A stretch of DNA of 64,000 nt from CAWDDA01 sp963813345 (GTDB taxonomy: Bacteria; Acidobacteriota; Blastocatellia; RBC074): NCBI GenBank assembly GCA_963813345.1, contig CAWEYR010000003.1, forward strand, positions 1 through 64,000, in the 5' to 3' direction. Each line of letters begins with the position of its first letter. Positions within the stretch are counted from its first letter, which is position 1. Made by a program: the position numbers and the translations under genes. The notes under the pieces were generated by a model. The model was given only the letters and a program-made list of their open reading frames with translations. It ran no database searches and had not been told where the DNA came from. This document shows, piece after piece, positions 11,389 to 19,404 of the stretch.

Positions 11389-11505
11389 CTGGGAGCGCCG
11401 AATTTGGAGTGCGGCGGCTTGGCCCGCTTTAGTCTCCCGCCGAGTAATCCGATCGGGACACTAAAGCGGCGCCAAGCCGCCGCACTCCAAATTCGGCGCT
11501 CCCAG
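11389..11505. repeat. Long near-perfect inverted repeat, 45-base arms
   Basis: Arms 11389-11433 and 11459-11505 pair along about 45 bases with one indel (GCGGGCC against GCGGCGCC). The arms contain the block GGAGTGCGGCGGCTTGGC and its complement. The element fills the gap between the response regulator and the NYN protein, both on the minus strand, and may reduce read-through between them. Confidence 0.85.
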
Positions 11506-11517
11506 GTTGGTGCTCGT

Positions 11518-11889
11518 CTATTTCTCGAGTGCGCGCGCGACGCCCCGCCTCATGTTCTCAATCCCGGAAGCCTTATTGACGAAGAACGTGAAGCTATCGA
11601 TCGCCACCTCATCGAGCGCCTGCGTCGTACGATTGGCTGTCGAGATTATTACAGGCAGGTTTTTCAGACGCTCATCCGAGCGAATGTGCTGAAGGACTTT
11701 GTATCCTGTAAGGAGCGGCATCACGACATCGAGTATCGCGAATGCGATCTCGCCGTCGCTCGAAAGCAGTTCGAGCGCCTCACGGCCATTCGAAACCTCG
11801 ATGACATCCAGACCTTGTTCGCGCGCAATCACCTTCCATAGGAATCGTGCGTCCTTGTCGTCATCCGCAATCAAAGCCTTTCGTGCCAT
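11518..11889 (-). CDS. Single-domain (CheY-like) response regulator
   Basis: A 123-residue receiver domain with no output domain. Acidic pocket DDD at 9-11, phosphoacceptor Asp54 (ILDVVMP), Ser/Thr at 83-84 (IISTAN) and Lys106 (FVNKA) are all present, so phosphorylation is expected. GGAGGTGAT stands just before the ATG at 11889. No histidine kinase is encoded nearby, so its partner must lie elsewhere; the action is likely by protein contact. Confidence 0.9.
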   Translation of the reverse strand: MARKALIADDDKDARFLWKVIAREQGLDVIEVSNGREALELLSSDGEIAFAILDVVMPLLTGYKVLQHIRSDERLKNLPVIISTANRTTQALDEVAIDSFTFFVNKASGIENMRRGVARALEK

Positions 11890-11993
11890 CGATCACCTCC
11901 GTAGGGTCCAACGATTCAGTCAATCTAACACCAGCCTCACATGCTTGCTAGGCCCTCAAGACTTTGGCTAGTATCGAAGATGTGGAGAATCCG

Positions 11994-12813
11994 ATGATAG
12001 ATCATAGCGCCGAGCGCGAGGAGGCATTCATCTATGACCTCCATGTAGTCCCGCTGTGGCGCGAGCCCTTCAATCAGCTTCTTGACGACAAGGTCGAGAT
12101 TCCTGCCGAGGGGCGCATTCTGGAAGCGTCTTGCGGAACCGGTGGATACTCCGTTGGCCTGGCCTCTACGCTGGGCGCGAAGCTCTCGTTGCTCGGCGTC
12201 GATAGCAGTGAAGAACGTTTGACTATCGCGCGTGCCAAGGCATCGGTGAAAAAGCTCGACCACATCGAGTTTCGCCACGGCTCGCTCGATTCACTCGAGC
12301 TGCCGGATGATGAGTTCGACCTTGTCATCGGAGACGCGTCGATGTGGGCGCCGAAAGACTTAACATCAGTCTTCGACGAACTTCGACGGGTGGCAAAGCA
12401 CGGCGCAACCCTGGTTGCGCTGATCGCTACGCGCGGTACATTCGATGAGTTCCATTCGATCTTCTGGGAGAGTCTTCACGAACTGAACCTGGATGCATAC
12501 ACGCCGCAACTTGAAGCTCTGATTGAGGCTCGGCCCACGACGACCGAAGCAAAGCAGTTGGCGCTAAAATCTCGCTGGCGCAATGTGCACAGCGAAACAA
12601 TAAAGCACCGGTTAGATTTTGAGAGCTCTGCTGTCTTCCTGAAATCGCCCGCTTTTCGAGCGATACTTTTTTCAGGAATGGTTCGGAATGATTGCTGATG
12701 CTGCCGAGCGGGAGGCGGTCCGAAAAGGCGCAGCCAGAATCATTGACAGGGACAGCCACGAGGTAGATTTCGATGTGTCAATCAAGGCCACGATTATTGT
12801 AGGCCGCAAATGA
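11994..12813 (+). CDS. SAM-dependent class I methyltransferase (one frameshift near the end)
   Basis: Class I methyltransferase of about 273 residues after correction. The SAM-binding motif I is ILEASCGTGGYSVGLA, with the acidic end of strand 2 in LLGVDSSEER and motif IV as LVIGDASMW. I chose ATG 11994 because GGAG lies six bases upstream; an in-frame TTG at 11964 is possible. An extra G at 12660 breaks the frame: removing it turns the tail into FRRYFFQEWFGMIADAAEREAVRKG and so on to a stop at 12811-12813, sequence that fits the family far better than the short alternative end at 12698. The substrate is not identifiable. Confidence 0.8.
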
Positions 12814-12892
12814 ATTGATTAGCCCTTGAGCGCCGTAACGGCGCAAGTCATGGTAATATCGCCTGATACACCTTGCTGCCTGGAGGAATATA

Positions 12893-13852
12893 ATGTTGAC
12901 CTGTCCTGTGTGCCGGAGCCAGAACATGGACACGGCGAAGTTCTGCGGCAACTGCGGCACTCCATTCCCGCGATCACCCGTGCCGTCATCATCGCTTGTG
13001 AATTGCCCTCAGGGCCATATTTACAGCGCTGTCTACGAACATTGTCCATACTGCCCGCTTCCTGAAACGGTAAGCGCAGACTCACAGCCCGTTGTCAGCC
13101 AGGCTGACTTCGCCACCAAGGTCGAGGCAAATGATGCCAGCGAGACTCTGGCCGAAACCTCGTCGCTAAAGCTCGGAATTCTGGATGACGCGAATTACAA
13201 TGTGACTCCTGTTGAGCCGAATCACGAGCAGAACGACTTCTCGTCACTACAGACGAGCATCGGCGACAACATCGCAGAAACCAACATTGGCGAGCCGTCG
13301 ACCGAGCCAACCGTCCTTACTCCGAAGGACATCACCCGCGTCGAGGCTCCAGTCAAGCGAACTCGCGATTCGGAACCCCGGTCGACTCCCGTAGCTCCTG
13401 GTCCCGGGCCCGATTCTGGACCTCCACCTCCGCCTCCACCCGCGCCGAGCCCGATCAGGGAACCACAACTCGGCGAGCAGGCTGAACGCCATACCGTTCT
13501 CATGCACGGAGGCGTAGGCGATGTGGATCCGAAGAGCAAGGGAAAGATTGTAGGGTGGCTCATCACGTACTCAAAAAATCGCGACGGAGTGGACTATCGT
13601 TTGCGCGCCGGACACAACCGTGTTGGGGCGCATCCGGCCTGTGACATTGTCGTGGATGATGACACTGTCAGCGGCTCGCACGCGGTGATCGTTCATCGCG
13701 ATGGCCACTGCCTGATAAAAGATGACCTGTCTCGGAACGGCACGTTTGTAAATGGAGTCGAGATTACAGAAGCCCGCACTCTCGTGAACTACGACCAGAT
13801 CCGCGTCGGCAATACAACGCTCACGTTTGTTGCAGCGGAAAGTGGTCAATGA
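12893..13852 (+). CDS. FHA-domain protein with N-terminal zinc ribbons
   Basis: A 319-residue cytoplasmic protein. Two zinc-ribbon-like Cys pairs open it (CPVCRSQNMDTAKFCGNC; then CPQGHIYSAVYEHCPYC), followed by a long disordered linker with a PPPPPP run, then a forkhead-associated domain (about 225-312) with the phosphothreonine-binding motifs NRVGAHPACDIVVDDDTVSG, SH and NGTFVNG. FHA domains bind phosphothreonine peptides, so this is likely an adaptor in Ser/Thr kinase signalling or secretion; no kinase is nearby. TGGAGGAATATA before the ATG supports the start. rdgB begins 9 bases after the stop. Confidence 0.88.
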   Translation: MLTCPVCRSQNMDTAKFCGNCGTPFPRSPVPSSSLVNCPQGHIYSAVYEHCPYCPLPETVSADSQPVVSQADFATKVEANDASETLAETSSLKLGILDDANYNVTPVEPNHEQNDFSSLQTSIGDNIAETNIGEPSTEPTVLTPKDITRVEAPVKRTRDSEPRSTPVAPGPGPDSGPPPPPPPAPSPIREPQLGEQAERHTVLMHGGVGDVDPKSKGKIVGWLITYSKNRDGVDYRLRAGHNRVGAHPACDIVVDDDTVSGSHAVIVHRDGHCLIKDDLSRNGTFVNGVEITEARTLVNYDQIRVGNTTLTFVAAESGQ

Positions 13853-13861
13853 GAATCAGGG

Positions 13862-14455
13862 TTGAATTCTAAACTCCTGATCGCGACGCAGAACGAAGGC
13901 AAAATTTCAGAGCTCAGGGACCTCCTCGCGGGTACAACATTTCGGTTGGTAAGTCTCGCAGAATTGTCCGTCACGATTCCTGCGCCGGCAGAGACGGGGC
14001 TCACCTTCGGTGAAAACGCACTCATCAAGGCCAGACACTATCACGAACGGAGTGGTCTACTGTCGATAGCCGACGACTCCGGTCTTGAAGTCGAAGCACT
14101 CGGAGGCAGGCCGGGAGTTCTTTCAGCGCGATACGCAGGAGAAGGCGCCTCCAGCGGCGAGATGGTCTCAAAGCTTTTGCGAGAGCTTGAAGGTGTTCCC
14201 GACGTTGAGCGTCGAGCCCGATTCGTCTGTGCAGTTGCGATTGTTGGAGAAAGCATCGAGAAGCTCTTCGAGGGTACTTGCGAAGGGATCATCAGCCACG
14301 CACCGCGCGGAGAGCGAGGATTTGGATACGATCCGGTATTCATCGATCCCGAAAGTGGAAGGACTTTTGCCGAGCTGACAGCATCTCAAAAATCGCGTTT
14401 GAGCCATCGCGGGCGAGCGCTTGAGAAGGCACGCGAGTTTCTTAGTCGCGTTTGA
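13862..14455 (+). CDS. rdgB: RdgB/HAM1 non-canonical purine NTP pyrophosphatase
   Basis: Hydrolyses dITP, dXTP and ITP to the monophosphate, keeping deaminated purines out of DNA and RNA. The 197-residue length is normal. Family motifs: IATQNEGKISEL at the N-terminus, the GLTFGENALIKARHY helix, SIADDSGLEVEALGGRPGVLSARYAG and GERGFGYDPVF, then ELTASQKSRLSHRGRAL. The only in-frame start near the N-terminus is a TTG with a weak ribosome site, 9 bases after the FHA gene's stop, suggesting co-transcription. Confidence 0.95.
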   Translation: MNSKLLIATQNEGKISELRDLLAGTTFRLVSLAELSVTIPAPAETGLTFGENALIKARHYHERSGLLSIADDSGLEVEALGGRPGVLSARYAGEGASSGEMVSKLLRELEGVPDVERRARFVCAVAIVGESIEKLFEGTCEGIISHAPRGERGFGYDPVFIDPESGRTFAELTASQKSRLSHRGRALEKAREFLSRV

Positions 14456-14522
14456 GCCGCGCGACTCTCTCGTGTAGACTTCTGAACGCGTTTCTATTTC
14501 AAAATCTGAATGGAACATTACA

Positions 14523-15026
14523 ATGAACCGTTTTAACAAATTCGTTATCAGTTTCTTAATTCTGTCTGGCATCCTGATCTTTAACGGATGCGAACAGCCA
14601 GGCTCGACTCCCAATAGCCCAACATCTAGTGCTGCTGCGTCGCCACCGGTGGCCTCGCCGTCGGTTCCGGCAAGTCCGGAAGACAAGATGCCAAGAGTGC
14701 GCGCAGAAGAGGCAATACAGCTGGTCAAGGCGAATCAGGCAGTGATCATTGATGTGCGCGGGACGACTCTTTATGACCAGGAGCACATTGAAGGTGCAAT
14801 CGACTTTCCCCTTGACCGGATCAACACCAAAGATTTCAAGGGATTGCCTCGCGACAAAAGGATAATCGCGTACTGTACCTGAGTGGCCGAACATACAAGT
14901 GCCCGTGCGGCATACTTACTGGAGCAGGCTGGATTCAAGGATGCTGGCGCACTTCTCGGCGGTTTGCACGCCTGGGAGGCGGCAGGTGGTCCGGTAAAGA
15001 AGACCGGCGGCGGAAATCCTCATTGA
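14523..15026 (+). CDS. Rhodanese-domain lipoprotein with in-frame TGA, candidate selenoprotein
   Basis: A 167-codon gene that stays in one frame from ATG 14523 to TGA 15024-15026 except for a single TGA at codon 120 (14880-14882). A signal peptide ends in a lipobox-like NGC (Cys23), then a Pro/Ser linker leads into a rhodanese domain (EEAIQLVKANQAVIIDVRG; GAIDFPLDRI). The active-site segment reads YCT-TGA-VAEHTSARAAYLLEQAGF. Some rhodaneses have a second Cys here (YCxCPxE-type loop), so TGA as selenocysteine gives a C-x-U redox pair. The sequence after the TGA is plainly rhodanese (LLGGLHAWEAAGGP). A hairpin 22 nt downstream resembles a bacterial SECIS. The alternative is a plain nonsense change or a base error. 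Probably periplasm-facing; thiol or sulfur transfer chemistry is inferred. Confidence 0.72.
14880..14917 (+). promoter_or_regulatory. Possible bacterial SECIS hairpin after in-frame TGA
   Basis: TGA 14880-14882 is followed by a short hairpin: AAG TGCC (14897-14903), loop CGTGC (14904-14908), GGCA (14909-14912), a TA bulge, then CTT (14915-14917). The loop G at 14905 lies 22 nt after the TGA, within the 16-37 nt range described for bacterial SECIS elements, and it is among the first two loop bases. The stem is short, so chance cannot be excluded. Confidence 0.45.
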
Positions 15027-15068
15027 GCATACATGCTAGCCGGACTTTGTGAAGGGAGATTTCCTCGA

Positions 15069-15557
15069 ATGTCGGGCAATCAAAAGAGCGAGCTCAAAGT
15101 CGGTGACAAGGCGCCAGCATTCAGCCTGAAGAACACCAAAGGCGAGACGGTGAAGCTGAGCGATTTCAGTGGCAGGAAGCTCGTCCTCTACTTCTATCCA
15201 AAAGACATGACTCCCGGTTGTACCAAAGAAGCGTGCGGATTTCGGGATGACTATGCTGTGCTCAAAAAGCGTGGCGTCGAGATCGCTGGCGTGAGCGCAG
15301 ATTCTCAGAGCTCGCATCAGAAATTCACCGATGCACACTCGCTCCCATTCACTCTCCTTTCTGATCCGGATCACGCAGTCATGGAAAAGTACGGAGCGTG
15401 GGGCGAGAAGAATATGTACGGCAAGATAGTCACCGGCGTTCTTCGCTCGACCTTTTTAATCGACGAGGATGGCCGCATTGCGCACATTTTCAGAAAGGTG
15501 AAGACCGATACTCACAGCCGCGATGTGGCGGCCGTTCTCGATAAGCTTGAGGGGTAG
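15069..15557 (+). CDS. bcp: Peroxiredoxin of the BCP/PrxQ type
   Basis: Thiol peroxidase reducing hydrogen peroxide and organic hydroperoxides. The peroxidatic Cys is in YPKDMTPGCTKEACGF, with the resolving Cys five residues later as in PrxQ; FSLKNTKGETVKLSDFSGRKLVLYFYPKD is the usual N-terminal block. About 162 residues from ATG 15069; GGGAG upstream favours this over ATG 15033. It follows the rhodanese lipoprotein by about 40 bases, and a redox link between the two is plausible. Confidence 0.93.
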   Translation: MSGNQKSELKVGDKAPAFSLKNTKGETVKLSDFSGRKLVLYFYPKDMTPGCTKEACGFRDDYAVLKKRGVEIAGVSADSQSSHQKFTDAHSLPFTLLSDPDHAVMEKYGAWGEKNMYGKIVTGVLRSTFLIDEDGRIAHIFRKVKTDTHSRDVAAVLDKLEG

Positions 15558-15560
15558 ATC

Positions 15561-15884
15561 ATGGCTTACCACTTTGACGAGTTGAAACACATGACCGTCG
15601 CCGAGATGCGTGAAATTGCGGCGGGCCTGGATCAAGAGGCGGTTAAGGGCTACACGCAGCTCAACAAGGAACATTTGCTGGCGGTCATCTGCAAGGTGCT
15701 CAACATCGACATGCACGTTCACCACGAGGTGAAGGGAATCAACAAGTCAGACCTGAAAGCTCGCATTCACGAGCTGAAGAAGCAGCGGGATGACGCCCTC
15801 GCAGCACACGATCATGCAAGACTCAAAGCCGTCCGCCGCGAGATTCACGGACTCAAGGTGAAGATCCACCGGCATAGTGTGTAA
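15561..15884 (+). CDS. Small protein with Rho-N-like N-terminal segment and coiled coil
   Basis: A 107-residue basic, helical protein starting 3 bases after the bcp stop. Residues 8-50 (LKHMTVAEMREIAAGLDQ ... LNKEHLLAVICKVLNI) look like the Rho transcription factor N-terminal (SAP-like) fold; the rest is a charged coiled coil rich in His, Arg and Lys. The role is unknown; nucleic-acid binding is possible. The close spacing suggests translation coupled to bcp. Confidence 0.6.
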   Translation: MAYHFDELKHMTVAEMREIAAGLDQEAVKGYTQLNKEHLLAVICKVLNIDMHVHHEVKGINKSDLKARIHELKKQRDDALAAHDHARLKAVRREIHGLKVKIHRHSV

Positions 15885-15890
15885 GAAAAA

Positions 15891-16061
15891 AGTGCTGAGT
15901 GCTGAGTGCTGAGTGCTGAAGAATTCTCACGCTGAAGCCGCGAAGACGCTGAAAGAGAATCGAAGTGATTCAAAGACAGCATTTCATTTGGTTCTCATTT
16001 CGCAGCTTCGCGTAGATCTCAGCACTCAGCACTCAGCACTCAGCACTCAGCACTCAGCACT
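15891..16061. repeat. Nested inverted repeat: GTGCTGA arms around a GAAGCCGCGAAGACGC core
   Basis: The left arm has four and the right arm about five copies of the 7-base word AGTGCTG. Inside lies a second, weaker inverted repeat whose words (CTCACGCTGAAGCCGCGAAGACGC; GCAGCTTCGCG) match the element at 36543-36673. The element sits between two convergent genes and its right end reaches the stop region of the SH3-domain gene at 16060. Confidence 0.85.
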
Positions 16062-16965
16062 ATCTTTTCGTGACTTTCAATCTTCCTGTGAGAGGTATCT
16101 CGAACTCGTAGACTGCCGCGCCCTTTGCACCGGTGAATTCAAACCTGCCTTTACGCCCATCGGTCGTCACTGAGACCGGGTACCGGCCACTGGTATCTTC
16201 ACGAAACGGCGTGTAGTAATCGCGCTTGTTTTCGTCGTAAGCGAGGACTTTGATCCGGTCAAAGTCCAGATCGCTGTCGGCGCCGTAACTATGCCGTTCG
16301 ACTACCAGATAAGGACTGCCCACGGCTTCATCGGAAAGCTGCTTGCCATCGAGCTTTAGCCAACCGACAATTCTGCGGCCAGTTGATGCGTAGTAAACGA
16401 TCTCGCCTGGTATCTCGAGCTCGACCGAGCCGCCATAGATCCATCCGCCTGGAGTAACGGAGTTTCCTGGCAGCCGAACGCGATACCAGTCGTCGAACTT
16501 CTTCGTCGCTGCCTGATCGTCGCTCTCCTTTTGTTCTGCTGTTTCCGGACGCCCTCGACGCTCGCGCCCGACAATCTCAAGCTGCGTTCCGGTGGGCAAC
16601 ATCGCGAGCACGTTCTGTTCTGTTGATCTGTCGGGTGTCAAACGCAGTTTGAGCGTCGCCTTCGACCGTCCGGTAGCCTGCGTTTGAATTCCTTTCGCGT
16701 CTTCGGCGAGCTTGCGCGAACGCTCGGCAGTATCGACCTCGATCAGATATCGAAGATCGGTCCATCCCTTAACGCCATCCGCGCCCACAACACGTACCCA
16801 GATTGCGTCACTCTCTTCCGAACGTTCCTTGATCGTTACGCGATCACCAAGCTTCAGCTCGCCGACGATGTGCGCAGCCTCAGCTGTCGAGCTTCTCAGC
16901 CTGAGACGTTCGACGGCGACAATGACTTCGGTTCCTCCGGGCGCCTCGAGGGAACACGCACTCAT
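16060..16965 (-). CDS. Bacterial SH3-domain exported protein, probable lipoprotein with damaged 5' end
   Basis: A protein of about 301 residues with two bacterial SH3 segments, the first about 14-75 (LRLRSSTAEAAHIVGELKLGD ... GVKGWTDLRYL) and the second about 105-185 (LKLRLTPDRSTEQNVLAMLPTG ... TPGGWIYGGSVELE), then a unique beta-rich domain. SH3b domains usually bind cell-wall material. The visible start at 16965 lies inside a signal-like sequence: the preceding in-frame codons read LCCLAA, giving LAAMSAC as a lipobox-like site, but a stop occurs just before them. An indel near 16985 would restore a longer signal peptide (RLILFCA in the neighbouring frame). Confidence 0.65.
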   Translation of the reverse strand: MSACSLEAPGGTEVIVAVERLRLRSSTAEAAHIVGELKLGDRVTIKERSEESDAIWVRVVGADGVKGWTDLRYLIEVDTAERSRKLAEDAKGIQTQATGRSKATLKLRLTPDRSTEQNVLAMLPTGTQLEIVGRERRGRPETAEQKESDDQAATKKFDDWYRVRLPGNSVTPGGWIYGGSVELEIPGEIVYYASTGRRIVGWLKLDGKQLSDEAVGSPYLVVERHSYGADSDLDFDRIKVLAYDENKRDYYTPFREDTSGRYPVSVTTDGRKGRFEFTGAKGAAVYEFEIPLTGRLKVTKR

Positions 16966-17024
16966 CGCTGCCAGGCAGCACAGGCGCGCAAAAGAGGATT
17001 AGTCGGTGATGGATCTGCAAGATT

Positions 17025-18113
17025 TCAGGGCTTGGCGAACGGAGTAACACGATCGATGCTCGCTTTAAGGTCCGCGTTGTTTTTTCCGCTGATGTCATAA
17101 GCGCGAGTGTAAGCATCGAGCGCCTGCTGGAACTGGCGGAGATTCTCGTAAACAAATCCAAGGTAATAGAGTGTGTTCAAGTCGTTGGGTTTGAGACGAT
17201 CTGCATTTGCAAAACTGTTGACTGCGCGAGTCCACGCTTTTGTCTGAGCCTGCGACAGTCCGAGATTGTAGTACAACGCGGCCGACGGCTCCTTTGACAT
17301 TGAAACCGCCCGAGCGAGCATCAACTCAGCCTGCTGATACTTCCTGGCAGCCAATGAGGCACGTCCCAGAAGCTCAGCCGAAACTGCATCATCCCGCAGT
17401 GCTTTAAGGCTGGTTGCTACTCGCACCGCCTCCTCGTTCATAGCGGTCTTCTTCGCTTCGTTCTGCTCGGCATCCGCTTCTCGCAGCAACCCTTCTACGA
17501 GCAATCCCGACATTTCAACACTCTTCGGCGCAACTGCGAGACCGCTTCTCAAGGACGCGATGGCGGCTGTTGTTCGGTTAAGACGAAGCTGTTGGATGGC
17601 AAGATAGTGCCACGAGTCTCCATCCTTCGGAGCCAGCTTCACGGACTTTTCAAATGCTGCAACCGCGTCTTCAGAGCGGTTCATGCTCGCATAGGCAACT
17701 CCGAGCATGTAGTGGTTTGCGGCGACTTCGGGCCGCGTCCGGGCAAGACCTTCAAGATAGGGAAGAGCCTGATCGTATTGCTTAAGCGAGAGTCTGGCTC
17801 GAGTCAGCGCTATCATCAAATCCTGATCAGACCTGCCTTCTGCCTCTTTCAGAGAAATCGCCTTTTCAAGCGGGGCGATTGCCTTTGCATAATCCTGGAG
17901 TTGGAAATAGGCGAGACCGATAAACTTCCAACTGTCAGAATGGTTCGGAAACTCAGCAACTACAGCTTGAAACTCCACAATCGCAGCTTGAAACTGGCCT
18001 TGCTTGTAAAGTGAAACTGCCTTCTCCCAGTCAAATTCGCCGCCATGTACGTTCAATGAAGTGATGGCAAGCAGCGTAATCGTTCTCAAGAACGGCATCG
18101 AAATCATAAGCAT
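17025..18113 (-). CDS. Exported tetratricopeptide-repeat protein
   Basis: About 362 residues with a signal peptide (MLMISMPFLRTITLLAITSL) followed by about nine TPR units (for example YKQGQFQAAIVEFQAVVAEF, QLQDYAKAIAPLEKAI, NLRQFQQALDAYTRAYDI). TPR arrays hold protein partners; no enzyme domain is present. I chose ATG 18113, preceded by GAGGTG; the longer open frame upstream is not protein-like. It lies 70 bases downstream of the prepilin peptidase gene on the same strand, so a role in pilus or secretion assembly is possible but unproven. Confidence 0.82.
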   Translation of the reverse strand: MLMISMPFLRTITLLAITSLNVHGGEFDWEKAVSLYKQGQFQAAIVEFQAVVAEFPNHSDSWKFIGLAYFQLQDYAKAIAPLEKAISLKEAEGRSDQDLMIALTRARLSLKQYDQALPYLEGLARTRPEVAANHYMLGVAYASMNRSEDAVAAFEKSVKLAPKDGDSWHYLAIQQLRLNRTTAAIASLRSGLAVAPKSVEMSGLLVEGLLREADAEQNEAKKTAMNEEAVRVATSLKALRDDAVSAELLGRASLAARKYQQAELMLARAVSMSKEPSAALYYNLGLSQAQTKAWTRAVNSFANADRLKPNDLNTLYYLGFVYENLRQFQQALDAYTRAYDISGKNNADLKASIDRVTPFAKP

Positions 18114-18183
18114 CCTGCACCTCGTCAAAACTGCTGGCGAGGGGGTACAAGGATTATAGTTTCGCCGCGAGGCCGAAACAAAC

Positions 18184-19293
18184 TCACCCGGCGGGCCTTT
18201 CGATAAGCAGCGCGAGTTGCACCACAAGCGCTGCCGTGCCGAGAAATACGCCGAATGGCAGACGCGTCCTGAGACCCGTCCTGTGCCGGATGGCAAGATA
18301 GATTCCGAAGAAAAGACCGGTGATAGACCCTACAACCAACACCGCGATTGCTCCCTGCCAGCCAAAATAGGCACCAATAACGCACATCAGCTTGATGTCG
18401 CCCAGGCCGAGGCCCTCAATTCCGCGGATGTAGAAGTAGGCAGATCGGAGCAACCAAAGGATGCCACCGCCAATGGCGATGCCAAGCAGCGACTTCTGAA
18501 GCGAGTGGTAGCCTTCCAGGAAAGAGTAAGGTTCTGCGCGTGCACCATAGAGGGTTAGCAGCATCCACACCGCGGCAAGCAGCGCACCGATGATGCCGCT
18601 GATCATAAGAAGCTTTCCATACCTCGTACTGTTGTCATTGGTAATGGGTTCGCTTTGTTCGCCGGCATGCATGTACTTGCTGAAGAGCACTACATCGAGC
18701 TGATCGATGAGCCAGAAAAGGGGAACTGAAAGCGCGAACATTGATGCACCAAAGAGTGCTGCTCGCATCGGAGTGAACCCGAGTTCTTCTGGTGTTATGA
18801 AGGGGTCCGGAGCAAGCTCAAAGCCAAAGGCTCCACGCGCGAATGCTGCGCCGGCAAGCGCAATCGGAAATGAAGGAAAAGTGATTTCGTCGGGGATGAT
18901 CTGATGTGTCGCATCGATACATACAATAGTCAGCATCGTTGCTGCAAACCAGAGTTCGCTGGCAATGTCCCACGTCAACCCACCAAAGAGTCCGATGACG
19001 AGAAAAAGAACTGCAGTCGTGATTTCGACAAACGGATAGAGTGGAGAGATTACACGATCACAGTTCCGGCAGCGGCCGCGGAGCAGAAGAAAGCTAAGGA
19101 CCGGGACATTGTCCCAGGCTCTGATCGGCGCACTGCAGCCCGGACATCGCGACCCGGGTGCAACCACCGATTCTCCACGCGGAATGCGATAGATGACTAC
19201 GTTTAGAAAGCTCCCGATCGCCAGTCCGAGGACAAAGCACACAAGAGCTACAATCCAGGAAGGAACCGGAGTCGAGATATCGGACATCTGCAT
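18184..19293 (-). CDS. pilD: Type IV prepilin peptidase/N-methyltransferase
   Basis: Aspartic protease of the inner membrane (A24 family) that cleaves and methylates prepilins or pseudopilins. The N-terminal membrane segment (GSFLNVVIYRIPRGESVV) is followed by the Cys4 cytoplasmic motif (C50, C53, C75, C78) and catalytic Asp127 (CIDATHQIIPDEITFP) and Asp299 (GLGLGDIKLM). About 100 extra residues with added membrane segments separate the two Asp motifs, longer than in Pseudomonas PilD. The open frame reaches 19344, but those first residues come from the inverted repeat; ATG 19293 or 19287 is the real start. Confidence 0.92.
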   Translation of the reverse strand: MQMSDISTPVPSWIVALVCFVLGLAIGSFLNVVIYRIPRGESVVAPGSRCPGCSAPIRAWDNVPVLSFLLLRGRCRNCDRVISPLYPFVEITTAVLFLVIGLFGGLTWDIASELWFAATMLTIVCIDATHQIIPDEITFPSFPIALAGAAFARGAFGFELAPDPFITPEELGFTPMRAALFGASMFALSVPLFWLIDQLDVVLFSKYMHAGEQSEPITNDNSTRYGKLLMISGIIGALLAAVWMLLTLYGARAEPYSFLEGYHSLQKSLLGIAIGGGILWLLRSAYFYIRGIEGLGLGDIKLMCVIGAYFGWQGAIAVLVVGSITGLFFGIYLAIRHRTGLRTRLPFGVFLGTAALVVQLALLIERPAG

Positions 19294-19307
19294 AGTAGGT
19301 TGTCCAG

Positions 19308-19394
19308 GGTACGTTGTACCGGCGTTTAGCCGGAATCGTGACATTCGAGCTACTCGAGTGTCACGATTCCGGCTAAACGCCGGTACAACGTACC
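19308..19394. repeat. GTACGTTGTACC inverted-repeat element, copy 1
   Basis: Perfectly delimited palindrome: 42-base arms (19308-19349 and 19353-19394) with one mismatch, beginning GGTACGTTGTACC and containing a gene-end-like core GAATCGTGACATTCGAG. Each arm is itself made of two small hairpins (GGTAC-GTT-GTACC and CCGGCGTTTAGCCGG). Copies lie at 39274 and 58471, and a relic at 47545. It occupies the gap between pilD and the UnbV gene. Confidence 0.92.
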
Positions 19395-19404
19395 TTAACG
19401 TACT

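Noticed and set aside
14523..14882. A short rhodanese ending at codon 119 as the complete gene
   Set aside because: It would stop in the active-site loop, and clear rhodanese sequence continues in the same frame to 15026.
19294..19344. Longer start of the prepilin peptidase
   Set aside because: The added residues are encoded by the inverted-repeat arm, not by conserved protein.
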